Shown here in pieces: positions 33,490 to 47,447 of a stretch of DNA of 64,000 bases. Each line of letters starts with the position of its first letter. Position 1 is the first letter of the stretch. Under the pieces are notes generated by a model. It had not been told where the DNA came from, did not search any database, and saw only the letters and a program-made list of their open reading frames with translations. Source of the DNA: Phragmites australis (lineage: Eukaryota > Streptophyta > Magnoliopsida > Poales > Poaceae). The stretch spans positions 31,685,501 to 31,749,500 of the forward strand of contig NC_084929.1 of assembly GCF_958298935.1 (NCBI RefSeq). The letters run 5' to 3'. Position numbers and translations under genes: made by a program.

Positions 33490-36400
33490 CGCCGGTTCTC
33501 AGGGGAGTGTGACAGGTGACCCTAGCAACCCGTACTACAATTGTGACTGTGTCAGTCACTATACGTGGCATTACTCTTTCCCGAAGCCAGGAGCCATGGC
33601 GACTGTTCCAAGGCTGCCACTGTCAGCTCAACCTCTTCCCTAAGCCTTCAAGACGGTGCACGTTCCCAAGCATAGCCGAGTGAACCATGTCACTGTCGAC
33701 GAAGCTCGAGAGGACGACAGCGTGCTAGTTGGTACGCTACTTGTGAATTCTCACCCCACAGTTATTCTTTTTCATTCGGGTGCGTCTCATTCATTTATCA
33801 AGGAGGGTTATGTTTTGAGTAACGATATAGTCACCGAGACCCTACCTGCTGCTTTTCACATTGAAGCGCCCGATGCCAAGTTACAAACTAATCGGGTTGT
33901 TCCTAAGGCCAAGATACTCATTGAGGGAGTTCTGTTCTCAGCAAATTTGATCCTCCTGGATACTAGAGGAGTAGATGTCATACTAGGAATGAATTAGTTA
34001 ACTCAATATGGTGCTCGTATTGATTGCGCCAAGAGGGTGGCTTCTCTCAAGAATCTAAGTGGTGTGCGGATTTCTCGCCACCTTGGAGAGGGTGGTCTCC
34101 AATTGTATGCCTTGAAGGTTGTCACAGCCACGAATCTTCTGAATATTCTTGTGGTCTGTGAGTTTCCAGACGTCTTCCCAGAAGGACTGCCAGGAATATC
34201 ACCTGATCGAGCAGTGAAATTCTCTATTGAGCTTATACCCGGTATAGCCCTAATTTCGAAGAGGTCTTCTAAAATACCTCTAAATGAATTGGTAGAGTTG
34301 AAGAAGCAGCTTCAGGAGTTACTCTCAAAGAGTTTCATCCGTCCGAGCTCCTCACCCTGGGGATACCCGACACTCTTTGTGAGGAAAAATGATCCAACTC
34401 TTGGGATGTGTGTTGATTACCATCTGTTGAATGAGATCCCCGTCAAGAACAAGTATCCAATTCGTTGGATTGATATTCTGTTTGATCAATTGACCGGTGC
34501 TCGAGTTTTTTCTAAAATTGATTTGAGATTGTGCTATCACCAAATCAAGGTCCAAACGGATGATATTCCAAAGACGACTTTCCTACCTGTTACGAGCTTT
34601 ATGAATTCACTGTCATATCCTTCGGATTGACTAATGCACCGGTGTTCTTCACGTACACTATGAACATAGTCTTTATGGAAGAACTCGACAAATTTATCGT
34701 GGTTTTCATCGGCGACATTCTTATATACTCCAATACTGAAATGGAACATTCTGAGCATCTCTATGTTGTTCTTGGCTGACTTTGGGATCACCAACTCTAT
34801 GCCAAGTTTAGCAAGTGTGAGTTTTGGCTCAATGAAGTCGCTTTCCTGGGTCATGTTCTATCCAAGAACAGTGTTGTCGTTGATCCGAGCAAAGTGCAAG
34901 AAGTCCTCAATTGAGTTCAACCGAAGAATGTCACCAACGTCCGGAGTTTTCTCGGACTTGCGAATTATTACCGCCGGTTCATTGAGAACTTCTCCAAGAT
35001 TGCCAAGCCAATGAATGAGCTATTGAAGCAAGGAAGTGTATTTGAGCGGTCAAGTGAATGTGAGTTAGCTTTTCAAACCTTGAAGAAACTGTTCACAACC
35101 ACTCCCATTCTTGCTCAACCCAAAGTGGACAAAGGTTTTGACATCTGTTGTGATGCTTCCCGCAAAGGCCTCAGATGTGTCCTCATGCAATAAGGCCAGT
35201 TTGTTGCTTATACCTCATGCCAGTTGAAGCGTTATGAAGAGAACTACCCTACTCATGACTTAGAGCTTATGGCAGTTGTGCATGGTATGAAGATTTGGCG
35301 CCACTATCTGTTAGGAAATCTATGTTGTGTCTATACGGACCAAAAAAAAGTCCCAAATACATCTTCACTCAAGCTGATCTGAACACGAGACAGAAGATGA
35401 CTCGAGTTAATCAAAGACTATGAGCTAGAAGTTCATTATCATTCCAGCAAGACGATTGTGGTTGCCAATGCACTGAGTTGAAAAGCTCGATGCAATTATC
35501 TTATAGTCAAGCCTGGAAATACCACACTTTGTGATGAATTCCGAAGGCTTGGACTCGAAATGGTCCTAGAGGGGTTTCTTGCAAACATGAAAATCAAATC
35601 CACCCTCCTAGATAAGATCAAAGAAGCTCAAAAGGATGACAAGGGCATGGACCGAATACAAGAGAAAATGAAGAAAGGCAAGGCCACATGTTTTTCTGAA
35701 GATGATCAGGGTGTCCTATGATTTGAGAAGAGACTAGTTGTTCTGAAGGTTGTGGCACTAAGAAAGAAGATTCTGGATCAAGCTCATGATTCTTTGTTGT
35801 CTATTCATCCAGGGAATACCAATACCTCAAGCCAAAATTCTGGTGGACTCGCATGAAGCGAAAAATCGCTCGATATGTTGCCAAGTATGACGTCTGCCGA
35901 AGAGTAAGAGCCAAGCATCTTAAGCTGGTCGGTACGCTCCAACCATTGCCTATTCCCTCCTGGAAGTGGGAGGAGATCGGTATGGATTTCATTACCAGAT
36001 TGCTGAAGTGTATGATTCGATTTGGGTCATTGTGAACCGACTCACAAAGTCAGCACATTTCCTCCCAGTAAAGACTCGATACAGTGCCAAGGATTATGTC
36101 GAGTTGTATCTCACTCAGATTGTTTGCCTCCATGGGATTCCAAATAAGATCATTTCCGATCAAGGCACTCAGTTCACTTCTCATTTATGAAAGAGCCTTT
36201 ATAAAACCATAGAGATTGAGCTCTTCCGTAGCACCGCCTACCACCCTTAAAAGGATGGTCAAACCAAGAGGGTGAATCATATTCTAGAAGACATGTTACC
36301 AGCTTGTGCTCTCACATATGGGAAGAAGTGAAAATTTTGCTTGCCATTCGCCGAGTTCTCCTACAACAACAGTTATCAGTCGAGCATTGAAATGTCGCTG

Positions 36401-36770
36401 TTTGAAGCTCTCTATGGCCAAAGATGCTGAACGCTGTTGAATTGGTCCGAATCTGGTGAAAGAGCTTTTCTAAGCTCGAATTTGGTCAAAGAGGCAGAAG
36501 AGCATGTTCTAGCTATTCGCAAGTGTCTCCTCACAGTTTAGTCCCGACAGAAGAGCTATGCAAACTGCCGCTGACGAGAATTGCAATCGGATCTCTCATA
36601 TTGCGAATGACCAATTCGAATCTTGGATGAAGCGGAATGCAACACTCGATGACACTCTATTAAATTTATCAAAATTCAATGGAGCAACCACAACGAGGAT
36701 GAAGCAACTTAGGAGCGTGAGGATAGAATCCACTCCGAATATCCCGAACTTTTTGTCGTTGTAATTTTGC
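33490..36770 (+). mobile_element. Ty3/gypsy retrotransposon remnant (gag zinc knuckle to integrase)
   Basis: Plus-strand blocks in pol order. A degraded CCHC knuckle lies at about 33535-33580 (last Cys missing). The retropepsin region at 33650-33997 has HSGASHSFI where active enzymes have DSGASHSFI, so the catalytic Asp is lost. Reverse transcriptase lies at 34037-34930 (KSFIRPSSSPWGYP, CVDYHLLN, FSKIDLR), with a frameshift near 34620. RNase H lies at 35000-35500, and integrase at 35800-36500 (CRRVRAKH, WEEIGMDFI, LTKSAHFLPVKT, HGIPNKIISDQGTQF). Stops and frameshifts occur throughout. No LTR pair was identified. Confidence 0.85.
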
Positions 36771-36899
36771 AGAATTAGAGCGTTTCACATGTCTATAGTT
36801 ATCACCATAGCGTTTTAGGACGTGTCAACTCCTTGCCTTAAAGGTGATCTTAGTCACTCGAACCCATTTGAAAGACTCATATGAGTTGGGACGGCCTTG

Positions 36900-39120
36900 T
36901 CTTTCTCATATTTAGATAAGAGTTGTTTGAAGGTGGGCTTGAATTTCTCAAACATGTCATGTCTCTTTGCCTCATTGACTGTCCACTTGTCAATCTCCGG
37001 GCTCTTTGGTTTGATCATCCTTGGCTTAGCATTATCATGCCCCCATCAGTTGAAGTGTTCACCACAATCTTAATTGATTCCTTGCCTTCGGGAGTTTTCT
37101 CAAGTAACATCTCTCTTAACAAGTTTTTGTTCTCCCCCAAAGGTTTAGGTCTTTCTTCACCAACGATTACATTTTTCCCTTTAGTTGATTCAGCTTGAGT
37201 TGGTTGAATTAAGATGCTCTTATCTTGGAGATCAATCACATTAACCGGGAATGGTTGCTTGTCCACTTGCATCTCCGTAAATTTCAATCATCCTTCATTA
37301 ATGACCGATTAAATCTGTCGATAAAAAATATTGTAATCGTTAGTCACATGAGAATAAGAATTATGCCATTTGTAATAAGCTCGCATCTTCAATTTATCTA
37401 ATAGCGGAATTGCATGACCATAGGACAACTTAATCTGTTTTTCTTATAGCAAGTAATCAAAAATTCTATCACACATTACTAAATCAAAAGTAAATTTGAT
37501 TTCTTTTTGCCGATTCTAACGAGGCATCGGCTTAAGAGAAGAGTAAACAAATAGATTAAAGTTAGAAAATCATTTCCATTCATCCACACATACATCAACA
37601 TCGTCATTGTCCAAACCTTCATATTCATATTTAAGCATGTGAATATTAGGACAATCAATCTTGATTTATCATTTGATCTCTAAAAATTTCTAGACTTCTT
37701 AGCCTGACTCTCTTGTGCCAGAGCTCTTTGTAAAACTTGACTAACATCCTAAAAATCATAACATTCTAGCTTTTTCTTAAGATAAGACAATAAACCCGAA
37801 TAAGTTAATTCGGCCAAATCTTTTGTAGAAAGTGTCAAGTTAAAACATCGGTTCTTTGTATCCCTAAATTTTCTAATATAATCAACAATGGTCTCATTGT
37901 ATTTTTGCTTAACCGATATTAAATGTAAAAGCCTCAATTCAGTGTCAACACTATAAAATATTCATGAATTTTTTGTTCTAATTAAGACTGCATATGTACA
38001 TAATTAGGAGCAAGAGATGTAAACCATATAAAAGCAATTTCAGACAATGACAATGGAAAAAAAAATCTAATTTTCAAGATATCATTCGAACTAGCTTCAC
38101 CCAATTATGTAAACTGACCCACATGCTCCCTAGTTGTTCTGTTATCTTCCCCGGTAAATTTTACGAAATCAAGACTTTGAAACAGCAAGGGTATGAGATT
38201 TTATCATAGTGATCGAGATATGACTTTTGGTATGCACGAGCTTTTCCTCTAACCTTCACGCCAAATTATTCTCTTAGCGCGATAGCTACTTGTTCTCACA
38301 TGATTTAAGCATAATCAGCCACGTGACAAGCAGAGTTAGCTATTAGCTCAAGCTATGATGTAGGCAAATTTGGCGTACATGAAGTAATAAGAAGTGGCAT
38401 GGTGTAGTTTTCTTCAAGTATTGGCCCATAAGGGATTCCCGGCCATTGTGGTGGTATAGATGGAGTATCATATGCTACGGTTTGGTAATAAGGTGTTTGC
38501 ACATTGAGATAACTTTTGGTTCTGTAAGCTTAAACTGAAGTTGAAGCATTGTGCTTAACATATGGTGTTTGATACGAGTTTTATGTCACATCAGTTTTAA
38601 TAGGATGAGAGGTAATATGATTAGGTGTAACACTACCCATATAACTTCGATCATCATGAGGATTATTCAAGTATGCATAAGAAGCACTAGATAATATTTT
38701 AACAATAGCATGATGAATTGAAATATTAACATTACTAGCAACATGTTTCTTCAAATTGTGTTTCTCGTGTATTTGTAAAACTAAAGACGGAATATTATCA
38801 ACTAATGTATCATCAACCATCTTTTAAACACTATTAGACATGCAACCAACAGATTGATCAATTATATTAGCAATATCTTCATGAGAGAGAGGGGGTTAAG
38901 TACTTACATTGGTTAGTACCTTAGGGTTTTGAATGGCGGACGATGGAGAATCTTCCTTCTTGAACACGCCTTGCTGAATCCTCATGTAATGCGAGAGGAG
39001 TTGCTACCGATGTTGCTCCAAGTCGGCCTCGAACGTCAAGCGTGCTTCTTCTGGCAACTCATTGTAGGACGTCATGATGATATTATCTTTGTCGATTTTC
39101 AAGGTGGACATGTCTAGGGT
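36900..39120 (-). mobile_element. Second gypsy-type remnant, gag region, opposite orientation
   Basis: On the minus strand, 37937-37749 encodes a gag capsid-like stretch (SVKQKYNETIVDYIRKFRDT, NRCFNLTLSTKDLAELTYSG). At 37287-37015 lies the adjacent MQVDKQPFPVN...KGKNVIVGEE...EKTPEGKESIKI segment known from grass gypsy gag proteins. At 38820-38581 lies an upstream N-terminal piece. The frames are broken between blocks. It abuts the plus-strand gypsy remnant head to head in the integrase-to-gag sense, so the two are separate insertions or rearranged fragments. Confidence 0.75.
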
Positions 39121-39967
39121 TTTAGAATTCGTCCAAAATATAGCCAAAAACTTCGTTCCGCAAAAGAGCCACCCTCCAATATGATTTCAAAATATTCTTC
39201 TTTCATACTCAGCAACCAAAGCAGATTAATGGCAAACATAACACCGGAAGGTCAATCTATCAGGTGACACTATTTGGCTATATTGGTGTAACTTAGCAAC
39301 CTTTTATTTTAATTACTGATTTTATTAATGTCTTGATGACTGGCGTTGACAGCGAGAATCTAAGGTGCATCCACGTAATAAAAAAAACCACTATGGTTAG
39401 GACGAGGGTTGTATAGACTGTTTCGGGAATTTTAACTTGTGAAGTGAACGGTTTTTATAGTGGAAGATTGAAAATCTTAAAAAGTGAGGCTTTCTCAATG
39501 TTTGGACGAGAGATAGGGCGAGATTATGGTGCAGCGCCGACAGATAGGACATAGTCGTTGCATTGACGGAGAGCATCGCTCATCCTGTATCATACAAGTG
39601 GATCGTCTTGGCCGACAAACACGGGCACACAGCAGGCTCCATTCATGCCGCTAGGAAATAAACCAAGCAATTTCACTCACATGCAAGCGTGTGCAGATAC
39701 ATTATATTCAACTATTCCACCAACAAAATCCACCGTTTTCCCTATCAACCACATCTAAACCGTGGCAAGAGATGGAAGCCAACATACTGACCTCCAAACG
39801 AGGAGGTTTGTTCTTTATCTTACATAAGAGCAAAAAGATGATCAGCTGTACGCTTTCGACGATGCAAATCCGCTCACTGCAGCGATGTACAAGAACCCAT
39901 GTCTCAATTGACACATCATGTTTCCTTCTATCCATCAGCTGGTTATAATCAGACCGTCGTATTTTCA
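39121..39967. other. SCAMP 3' flank and retroelement edge
   Basis: Bases 39121-39560 are probably untranslated or LTR sequence of the neighbouring minus-strand retroelement; no terminal repeat could be fixed. Bases 39690-39967 are likely SCAMP 3' UTR. No other gene. Confidence 0.4.
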
Positions 39968-42900
39968 TCAGAAGGCAGAACTTAGAGCACCACGCGCTGC
40001 CTCGCGTTTCATCTCTGCGGCTTTTCCACTTCCACGGAAGTACATGAATACTTGCTGCACGTTGAGTGAAATAGTTCAGTGATCAAGAGATATGAAGAAC
40101 ATCACAATTGTTCCTATTGGAAGGACTGAAATGAAGGGTTCATTTAAAAAATGAATAGATTTAGCCACCTGAATGACACCGATGCTCAAAAGTGATTCAA
40201 GGCAGAACAAACCAAATCCAACAAAGTAAAATATCTGTCAAATGGAGAAAAAAAATAGAAATCAGTAAGAAACTAAACAAGCTATGCCAATCCAACATAT
40301 GACTATTGAATGCAGCAACGTTTGATAAAGCGTGCAGTTTTAGGAACTAAAGTAGCCAGAAAGGCTATCAGGTGCTTATAGGAGTCATTGGTGCATGAGG
40401 GCTGAGGAAATGATACAAGAGGTCTGCTGCAAAATGCAAGGATTTCCCTGTCTATGTAGTTGACTCTGCTAGTGCCATGGTAAGTACTAACATCATACAT
40501 ATCATTACTTCGGTGAATAAATTCATAGCTCATGAAACTGAGTAAAGCAAAGCCATATTAAGTAAAGTGAGTAATGTCAGTAAAATTAACAACCCCATAA
40601 TAAGGATAAATGCTGACGTAGACTTACCCCCACAATAGCACTCTTGCTTATGACATCAATTGCAGGTAAAATCCCACTGATGAAACAGCAAATAAATAGT
40701 TAGTGCTATAAAACTTTGGATGAATCGTAAACAAATAGAGCATGGTGTGGTAGAAAGGTCTAAAACTAATTTTGATTACACGAACAGTCAAAACCAGGGT
40801 TTTGTCCCGATAAGTTTAGACAAAAACATCAAGACTTGAAGAATCCAAAATATAACAAATTACCAATGCTGCTAACACCAACCAAACTTTATCAACCACA
40901 TTAATACCTTTTCTAAAACTGTACGAGCAGTTTAGCACTGGTGGCATTTGGGGTTCTTATAAACCAAGCAGTACATGTGTTGTCAGTTAGTGACAGTGAA
41001 ACTTAACAGCAACATGGTTAGCAAGAAATATAACTATCTCAACTTTAGCAAGTACATGATTTAAGTTTTATTCCTATACATCCAGTTCCAGGATCACAAA
41101 GTGTGTATAAGTGTGTTCATGCCTAAACTTTAGGGCAACTATTGTATCTCTTTAATGATTTCTTGTGGAGATCAATATTGACCATGATCCAGGAGAAGGC
41201 AATAAGTGATTTCATTAACTTGTCGCTTGACCTCAAGCATGTAAATTCTTACACCATTTCTTAAGTGAAATAACAAATTATCTTTTATCGAATAAAATTG
41301 TAGGGAAGAAACACAAATTATGGCTAGGGATGCATATAGCTCCTCACAGCTAACTTCGTAGAGAACTTACAACAGTTATGAGTTAAGGAATCTCAGGAAG
41401 TAAAAAAACAAATATCCTTTCAGTAATACAGGAGACTTACGCCAAGGATTTTCCTTTGAAAGGAAATGGAGGAGCCACAGCTGCCCACACACAGAAGATT
41501 ATATGAATCTGGAAATGGGCAAAGATTGTCAGCAAGGCATGCAATAACTGTATGAGCAATTAATGCTAAGATGTGACTGTGTGAAACCTTTAGTTTATTG
41601 TATGTCGATATCTTACCATGTAAAACAGAAGAAACCACCCAAACTTCAAAGCGCTCTCAGTTCTGCAAGACAGTCAAACAAAACAATATATAGTCATGAG
41701 GAATAATTGAAAAGGTGAAAAAAAAAAGTTGTTTGTACTAATGGATGAACGTGTATACTCAACCTCATTGCATTATAAAGAGGGCGATACCATAACACAT
41801 AAGCCCCGGGCACACCAGATATGAAGTAGATGATGGCAAGCAGCCAAATGATAACTCCTGTAGAAGCGGAGAGGTCATATTAGCTTGAAGTGTCAGTAAA
41901 GTAATAGGAGCTGATTTGAAGAAGATATACGAGATGTCAATAAGGTGCACTTTAACTGTACCTTCCCCTTTAATCCATGCTGTTGTAGTTGCTATGATAT
42001 TCCAAAAGAGGCACAATATCAGTCCTGCATGAGATCCAAGTATTGGAAAAGAGAACTTCAGTTGAGAAATGCTACGCCAAATGAACAAACTAGCCGCTAT
42101 CTGTCAGGATTCCTTTTCTGTGAAATTCATCAGCCCGCCGATCAAATGAACACGATAAATTCTTTATGCAATAAGAAAAGGAGTGGAGGCTTATTGCCTT
42201 CACTCCCTGTTTAAAAGGACCAAGGCAGCACAGCACATTAGTACTGACCAACACATTTTGGACATTGTAAGAGCTTACCCAAAAATGAGGAAAATGCAAG
42301 GTACTGCATCCTTTGTAGATGGATAGGTATCTCATTTGAGATATTGTGATGGATGAGAGGGAAAAAGGGTGGCCAATTTTTCTCTTCTATCACAATGCCA
42401 GCTGCAAGAAAACAAATAAGTGATAAAGGTTAGGGAAAATAAATAGCAAAAGCTAGATTTCTCCAGGGTGCTTGGCCACAAACAGTCCAAACCCATTCTA
42501 ACAGACAATGCAAAATAAGTATCCAATCTAATTTGCTTTATGAGAAGAAATAACAAGTTTTCCTTTTTAAAAGGCTAAAAAACATACAAACAAATTGGAA
42601 GACATACTTAATGATACTTGCAAACATCATCTAGGAAAAGTAATCTTCTCAGCAAATTTCACCAATAACCGAAGATAGAAATAACACTGACTGCTTCTCT
42701 GCCCAAGTTGAGTGACAGGCATCAGTTCCTCAGTAAATTTCCTTAATAAACCCATTGCTTTTACCAATATCTTTCTAATGAGTTCAAATTTTGATGCTAC
42801 AAATGTGCCAAAATGAAATAAATAGCTATTTGAAAACAGGAATGAATATGAAATGTACCTCGGGAAGCTGCCTCTTCCTTCCTTTTCAATTCCTATGCCA

Positions 42901-44763
42901 ACAGAGACACATAAAAAAGGAATCAGACCAGCATTTTCGAGAGAAAAAACTGTGCACATTGCACACAGTACATAAACAGATGGAACATGGATTCAACGTT
43001 TCAAACACATTGGACACGGCGGAAACAGACAATTTCCTTTTTTTGAGTCAACATGCTAAGATATCTCACTCAAAAAATCAGTGCACTATAGATGTAAAGC
43101 AAAATGGCTATCTCAAATGAAATCTTTGAGTACCATACAGAGAAGGAGTGTTTGAGTAATCAGTATAAATCATATATATCAACATGGCTCTCTAAAATGA
43201 AATATTTGAGTACTGTCTGGAGTAGGAATGCTTTGGCAGTAAATATAATTTATGGTTTGATTGGACATAATGCTTAAAAAAGCAATGCCTCAAGTAGCAG
43301 AGGCAAATTGCACATCCTAGAGTAGTTTATGAAAAATATTGCTTTGAGGACTACGTGTGACATAAGTTGTATTTAATTTATCAGAATTGCTATAACTGGC
43401 AAAGGGCATAGAAAAGGCAGAAAATTCTGTAATAGTAAGGCACATACCCTTTCTCTTTTGTTTAGCTCAGCCTCCATAGCCTGAAGTTCTTTCTCCTTTT
43501 TCTTGAGATCCTAAATGTAGATATAGATGGATGTATGACATGAGGAATTATCCGCAAACAAATTAGCCATATAAATACTCAAAACTAACTTGGCACACAA
43601 ACAGTACAACAAAAGAATTAGACGATATGCTATTTGTATTTGGACATGAAAACGCATGGAAATTTGACAAAATCCATGATGAAGAGTGTGCATGTACCAA
43701 GTTACAGAAAGAAGCTCAGTTTACTATATATTCTTGACTCTTAAGCGGCGAAAAGAGTTATCAAAACTTTCATATGGTGCAACTGTACAGTGCTCAACAT
43801 TCATTGAGAGTACAAGTACCTTAGTTGAATCGAGAGGAATGTCCACACTGTAGAAATCAGCTGGTTCATGTGATAGAGGTGAGAGCCGAGAATTGGTGGC
43901 AGCTGGAACACTTCCTCCCTGCAAAATAGGTAAGATTTGGAAGACAAATCAGTCAGGTAGTTAAGGAAAAGAGCTCCAAGATTAGGAGTCCCTCCGCAAC
44001 TCAACTCAGTGACCATACTATTTTCTACGAACTCACCTGCTGCTCATCACAAAATAGAACTATCAACACACAATACCACAAAATGAAGAAGAAAACAAAC
44101 TAAAACAAAAAAGGTCAACAGTTTCAGTTGAAGATGGGTAGAAGAATTGCTGCATGATTGTACCAGAAACTTTGGCTTGCATTGCCCAACAATCAGTAAA
44201 CATGCACGATCAAAAACATAGCAAGTCATATAAGATGGCACCAGATCAACAAAGGTGGGAGATGCCCTTGCATCACAGCAAAAGGACCCACATCGCATTA
44301 GGAAGCTAATGGCACCAAATCCCAAGTTCCAACAACTGAGATAGCTAAATGCAGAACCGCATGCCTCACTTCCAACCGCGCAACACACGCTATTGGTCAT
44401 CCACTACGCAACCTAGTTCCTCGCATGGGCACGAGAGGATCTAGAGTTAAGCAACCGCTCCACGAGCACCCTACACAACCCACAGCGTACGTGATTACCA
44501 AACTCCAAGCGCGCGAATTAGCATCTCGCCGTATCGCCCCCCTCCAGCAATCAGATCCGGCGCGTAATATGAACAATAAAGCGCCGGATCCCAAATGCGA
44601 GCACAGCGGGAGCTGATCGGATCGGAGAAGCGCCCCGAGATCTAGGCGAGTGGAAAGGCTGTAGATGCAGCGTGGTGGTTGGGCAGGTGACGCGAGGAGC
44701 ACTCACCGCGAAGGGGTTGACGTTGTCATCCTCGAAGCCGTTGCGGCCGTGCTTCCCCGCCAT
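39968..44763 (-). CDS. Secretory carrier-associated membrane protein (SCAMP)
   Basis: SCAMPs are four-helix membrane proteins of the trans-Golgi network, early endosome, plasma membrane and cell plate, acting in endo- and exocytosis. Twelve minus-strand coding exons: 44763-44707, 43918-43820, 43510-43448, 42892-42859, 42401-42279, 42024-41962, 41857-41764, 41662-41617, 41508-41441, 40676-40628, 40234-40169, 40054-39968. These total 849 nt, giving 282 aa, a normal plant SCAMP length, and all borders are GT/AG. In order: one NPF endocytic motif (VNPFA, about residues 16-18); a coiled coil ([24 protein letters not shown] without exon breaks); [12 protein letters not shown]; four hydrophobic segments; the conserved loop [12 protein letters not shown] after helix 2; and the C-terminal [23 protein letters not shown]. 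Exon phases interlock without correction. Confidence 0.95.
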
Positions 44764-47085
44764 CGCCTCCTCCTCCGGCGCCGGGTGGTGGCCAACCGCT
44801 GCGCTAGTGGCGTACTGTTGCGGTGCTCCCCTCTGCCTTCGAGTATGCGGAAATAGAGAGGAGGGGGCTGTGGGGTTCGTAGTGTATGACAGGTGGGACC
44901 CGTGTCTGTCAGGTGGGCCTGTGATCCAAAAGGCCACATAGGTTTTTTAAAGTTTTTGTTAGCTGAGAGAGTGATTGCGATTGCAATGAATTAAAAGTTA
45001 AGAAATAGGTTATAGTTGTTTTTTTTTTTTGCTTTTGGATGTGCTGAGAAGTTAAAAATTATTATAAAAATCAACAACTAAAATCTAATAGCCACAACCG
45101 TTTACTCAGCTAGCCAGAAGCTCTGAAGCCACAGCTTATCTAAATAAGTCCTATGTTAGTGTGGCAACCCTTTCCAGATCGCACATTTTTTTTTTAATTT
45201 TGGCAGCTCTATGTAGAATTAAATCAGATTAAAATGAGACAATTTTATAGCGGATTTTCTACATTGGATCAATTGGCTCTAGCAATTTAATTTTGAGGAA
45301 CTCTAATTCGCAACAGTGGTAAGCTCGTGTCACTGTAGGATCCTGCGCGGCTGCTGGGCGCTAGAGGTGATGAGCGATAGTGAATAAAGTTAGGGCAAGA
45401 ATGTCACACTGATAAAGGGAAGCGACAGGTGCTGATGGCTGCTGAGCGAGGGTTAGGTGCGATGGTGAAAGGGGCACTAGGAAAGAGAGGTGGCGACAGT
45501 GAGAAGAGGTAAGGGTGGGGGGGCAAAGGAAGAGGTAACATGAGGAGGAGAGGGACACACATTTGGCGTAATGGGTTACGACATAATCGTGTTCGTTAAT
45601 CTTAGGTAAGGAGCTCCCGTATTGAATTGAAACTAAAAAATAAAAATTCAAAACAACATAGGCATGTGAATTGTGCAATTAGGTTTTACGAGGGGGATAG
45701 GAGTGGGTGATGCATGGATAGCTACGCGCCAAGCGTTTCCATGCCTGATGATGGGCCCACATGTTAGTACATTAGCTATAGTGAGGTAGGGGTCTAGGAG
45801 GCCGCCGATCCTAGCCCCGTTAGAATAGGTAATAGATATCCAATCTACCGATCACTGTTTTGATAGGTTTGATACATTGTGAAGTTATACTACTATAATA
45901 TTGTGGTATTTAGTAAATAGTCTTTACTATTAGCTTTGTAACCCCATCCCTTTATATTTTACTAACAATTTTCACATAAAAACAAATTTACTGATCATAG
46001 CCTCCTATACGCTTGTTTTATTATCTTTAGTCTATAGTCTCTAATATTGGTCCTGTAACCCATCACTTTTATATTTGACAAAACAAAGACACTTGACGAT
46101 ATGGCACAACCACACTTCTGCTTTTGAAGGGAGCATGTAAAAACCCCTTTACTAATTAAAGTTGTTTTGACAAGCTAGTAGACAATGAATAAGAATCCCT
46201 TAATATCTGATGAGACGTAGACTTAAAAGTGAGACCTAAGTAACAAAAACTTGCAAAGAGCGTATGATTCAGAATAGATATTGCCATATTTGTGCAGCAG
46301 ATGTGACACGAGTCCATATCAGCATGATATGTTATATAGCTTTTTTTCTACAGATTGCCATACTTTGCTACAGTGATTTGAGTATATTTGATTTCTCACG
46401 ATCATTGATTGGCACAGTGATTAGTAGTAGCATATTCCAAACCCTCTCTATCGCGTGTTATTGAAAGAAAAAAAAAACTCACAAACATCCGGAAGCACTT
46501 CAATGCGTTGTGGTGATGTGAGTATACGACTTCACCTATCAAATTTCAAATTTTTGTGCTTTCATTTGTATTATCTGTAGGCATGGGATAGAGACGTACT
46601 CGCGTGTGTGAGTATGGTACACGTGTGTAGTGGTGTGTGGATCATCTTGTAATAAAAAAAAACTCACAAACATCGTTATCATGAAAAAATGACACTAATG
46701 TTAATTCTTATTTTGCATTGAAATCTCCACAAGGTATTATAAAGGTGATCTCTCTAATGCATTGTCTTTCCATAAGATTTTAGGTAAAATGTCTCAAATT
46801 AACTAAAGCATACTCTTTTCTTATTTTAAGTTTACACTTCACAGACATGACAACCATTAAACACTGCAAATACATTCCGCTAAGACCATCTTCAATGACA
46901 AAAAAAAAGAAGCGACTCATGGAGTGAGATGGCAGCACATAAGTCAATTCATCCTCACTGTAGAGTAGCTGAACCATGCACAGGCAGAAGATTCAAACCC
47001 AATCTTTGGTTTGATGCATGAGCATTAAAATAATATTTGTACATAGTAAAACCAACTGACTCTGCATAGTGAAACCAACTCCCGC
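44764..47085. other. SCAMP upstream region and intergenic DNA
   Basis: The GC-rich SCAMP leader and promoter occupy about 44764-44900. The rest is AT-rich without a supported gene. Two copies of A-rich ACTCACAAACATC occur at about 46466-46489 and 46650-46672. A purine-rich tract lies at 45470-45560. Confidence 0.4.
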
Positions 47086-47349
47086 CTAACCGTTGAAGCA
47101 AAATAGTCGTTGCTTTCTCGGTCTATACAAACACGCTTTTATCCATTTCACTTCAAAATTTCTACACTTTGCCCTTGTACAAACAAAGCACAACACCCTC
47201 CTCTCCATGGCCAAAATACACATGGAGTCATCGTCTTCATCTGCCAACTTCACAAGCTTGTTGAACTCCTCATCCTCAAGTCCAGATTTCCTAGGACCAC
47301 AAAATTCGTATGGCAAGGAGTACCTGGGTTTCCCTTCACCTCATTTTCC

Positions 47350-47447
47350 CACAAAATTCATATGGCAAGGAGCGACTGGGACCGCCTCCGGCCACTTGGT
47401 GAATTTGTCGATGGCGACGTAGAGGTACTCATAGCGGATTGTCAGTG
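47350..47447 (-). mobile_element. Short gypsy integrase-like fragment
   Basis: The complement reads YEYLYVAIDKFTKWPEA at about 47447-47395, a standard gypsy integrase-core phrase (VAIDKFTKW). It breaks off on both sides into sequence I cannot place, including a minus-strand frame at 47316-47086 with no recognised domain. Confidence 0.6.
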
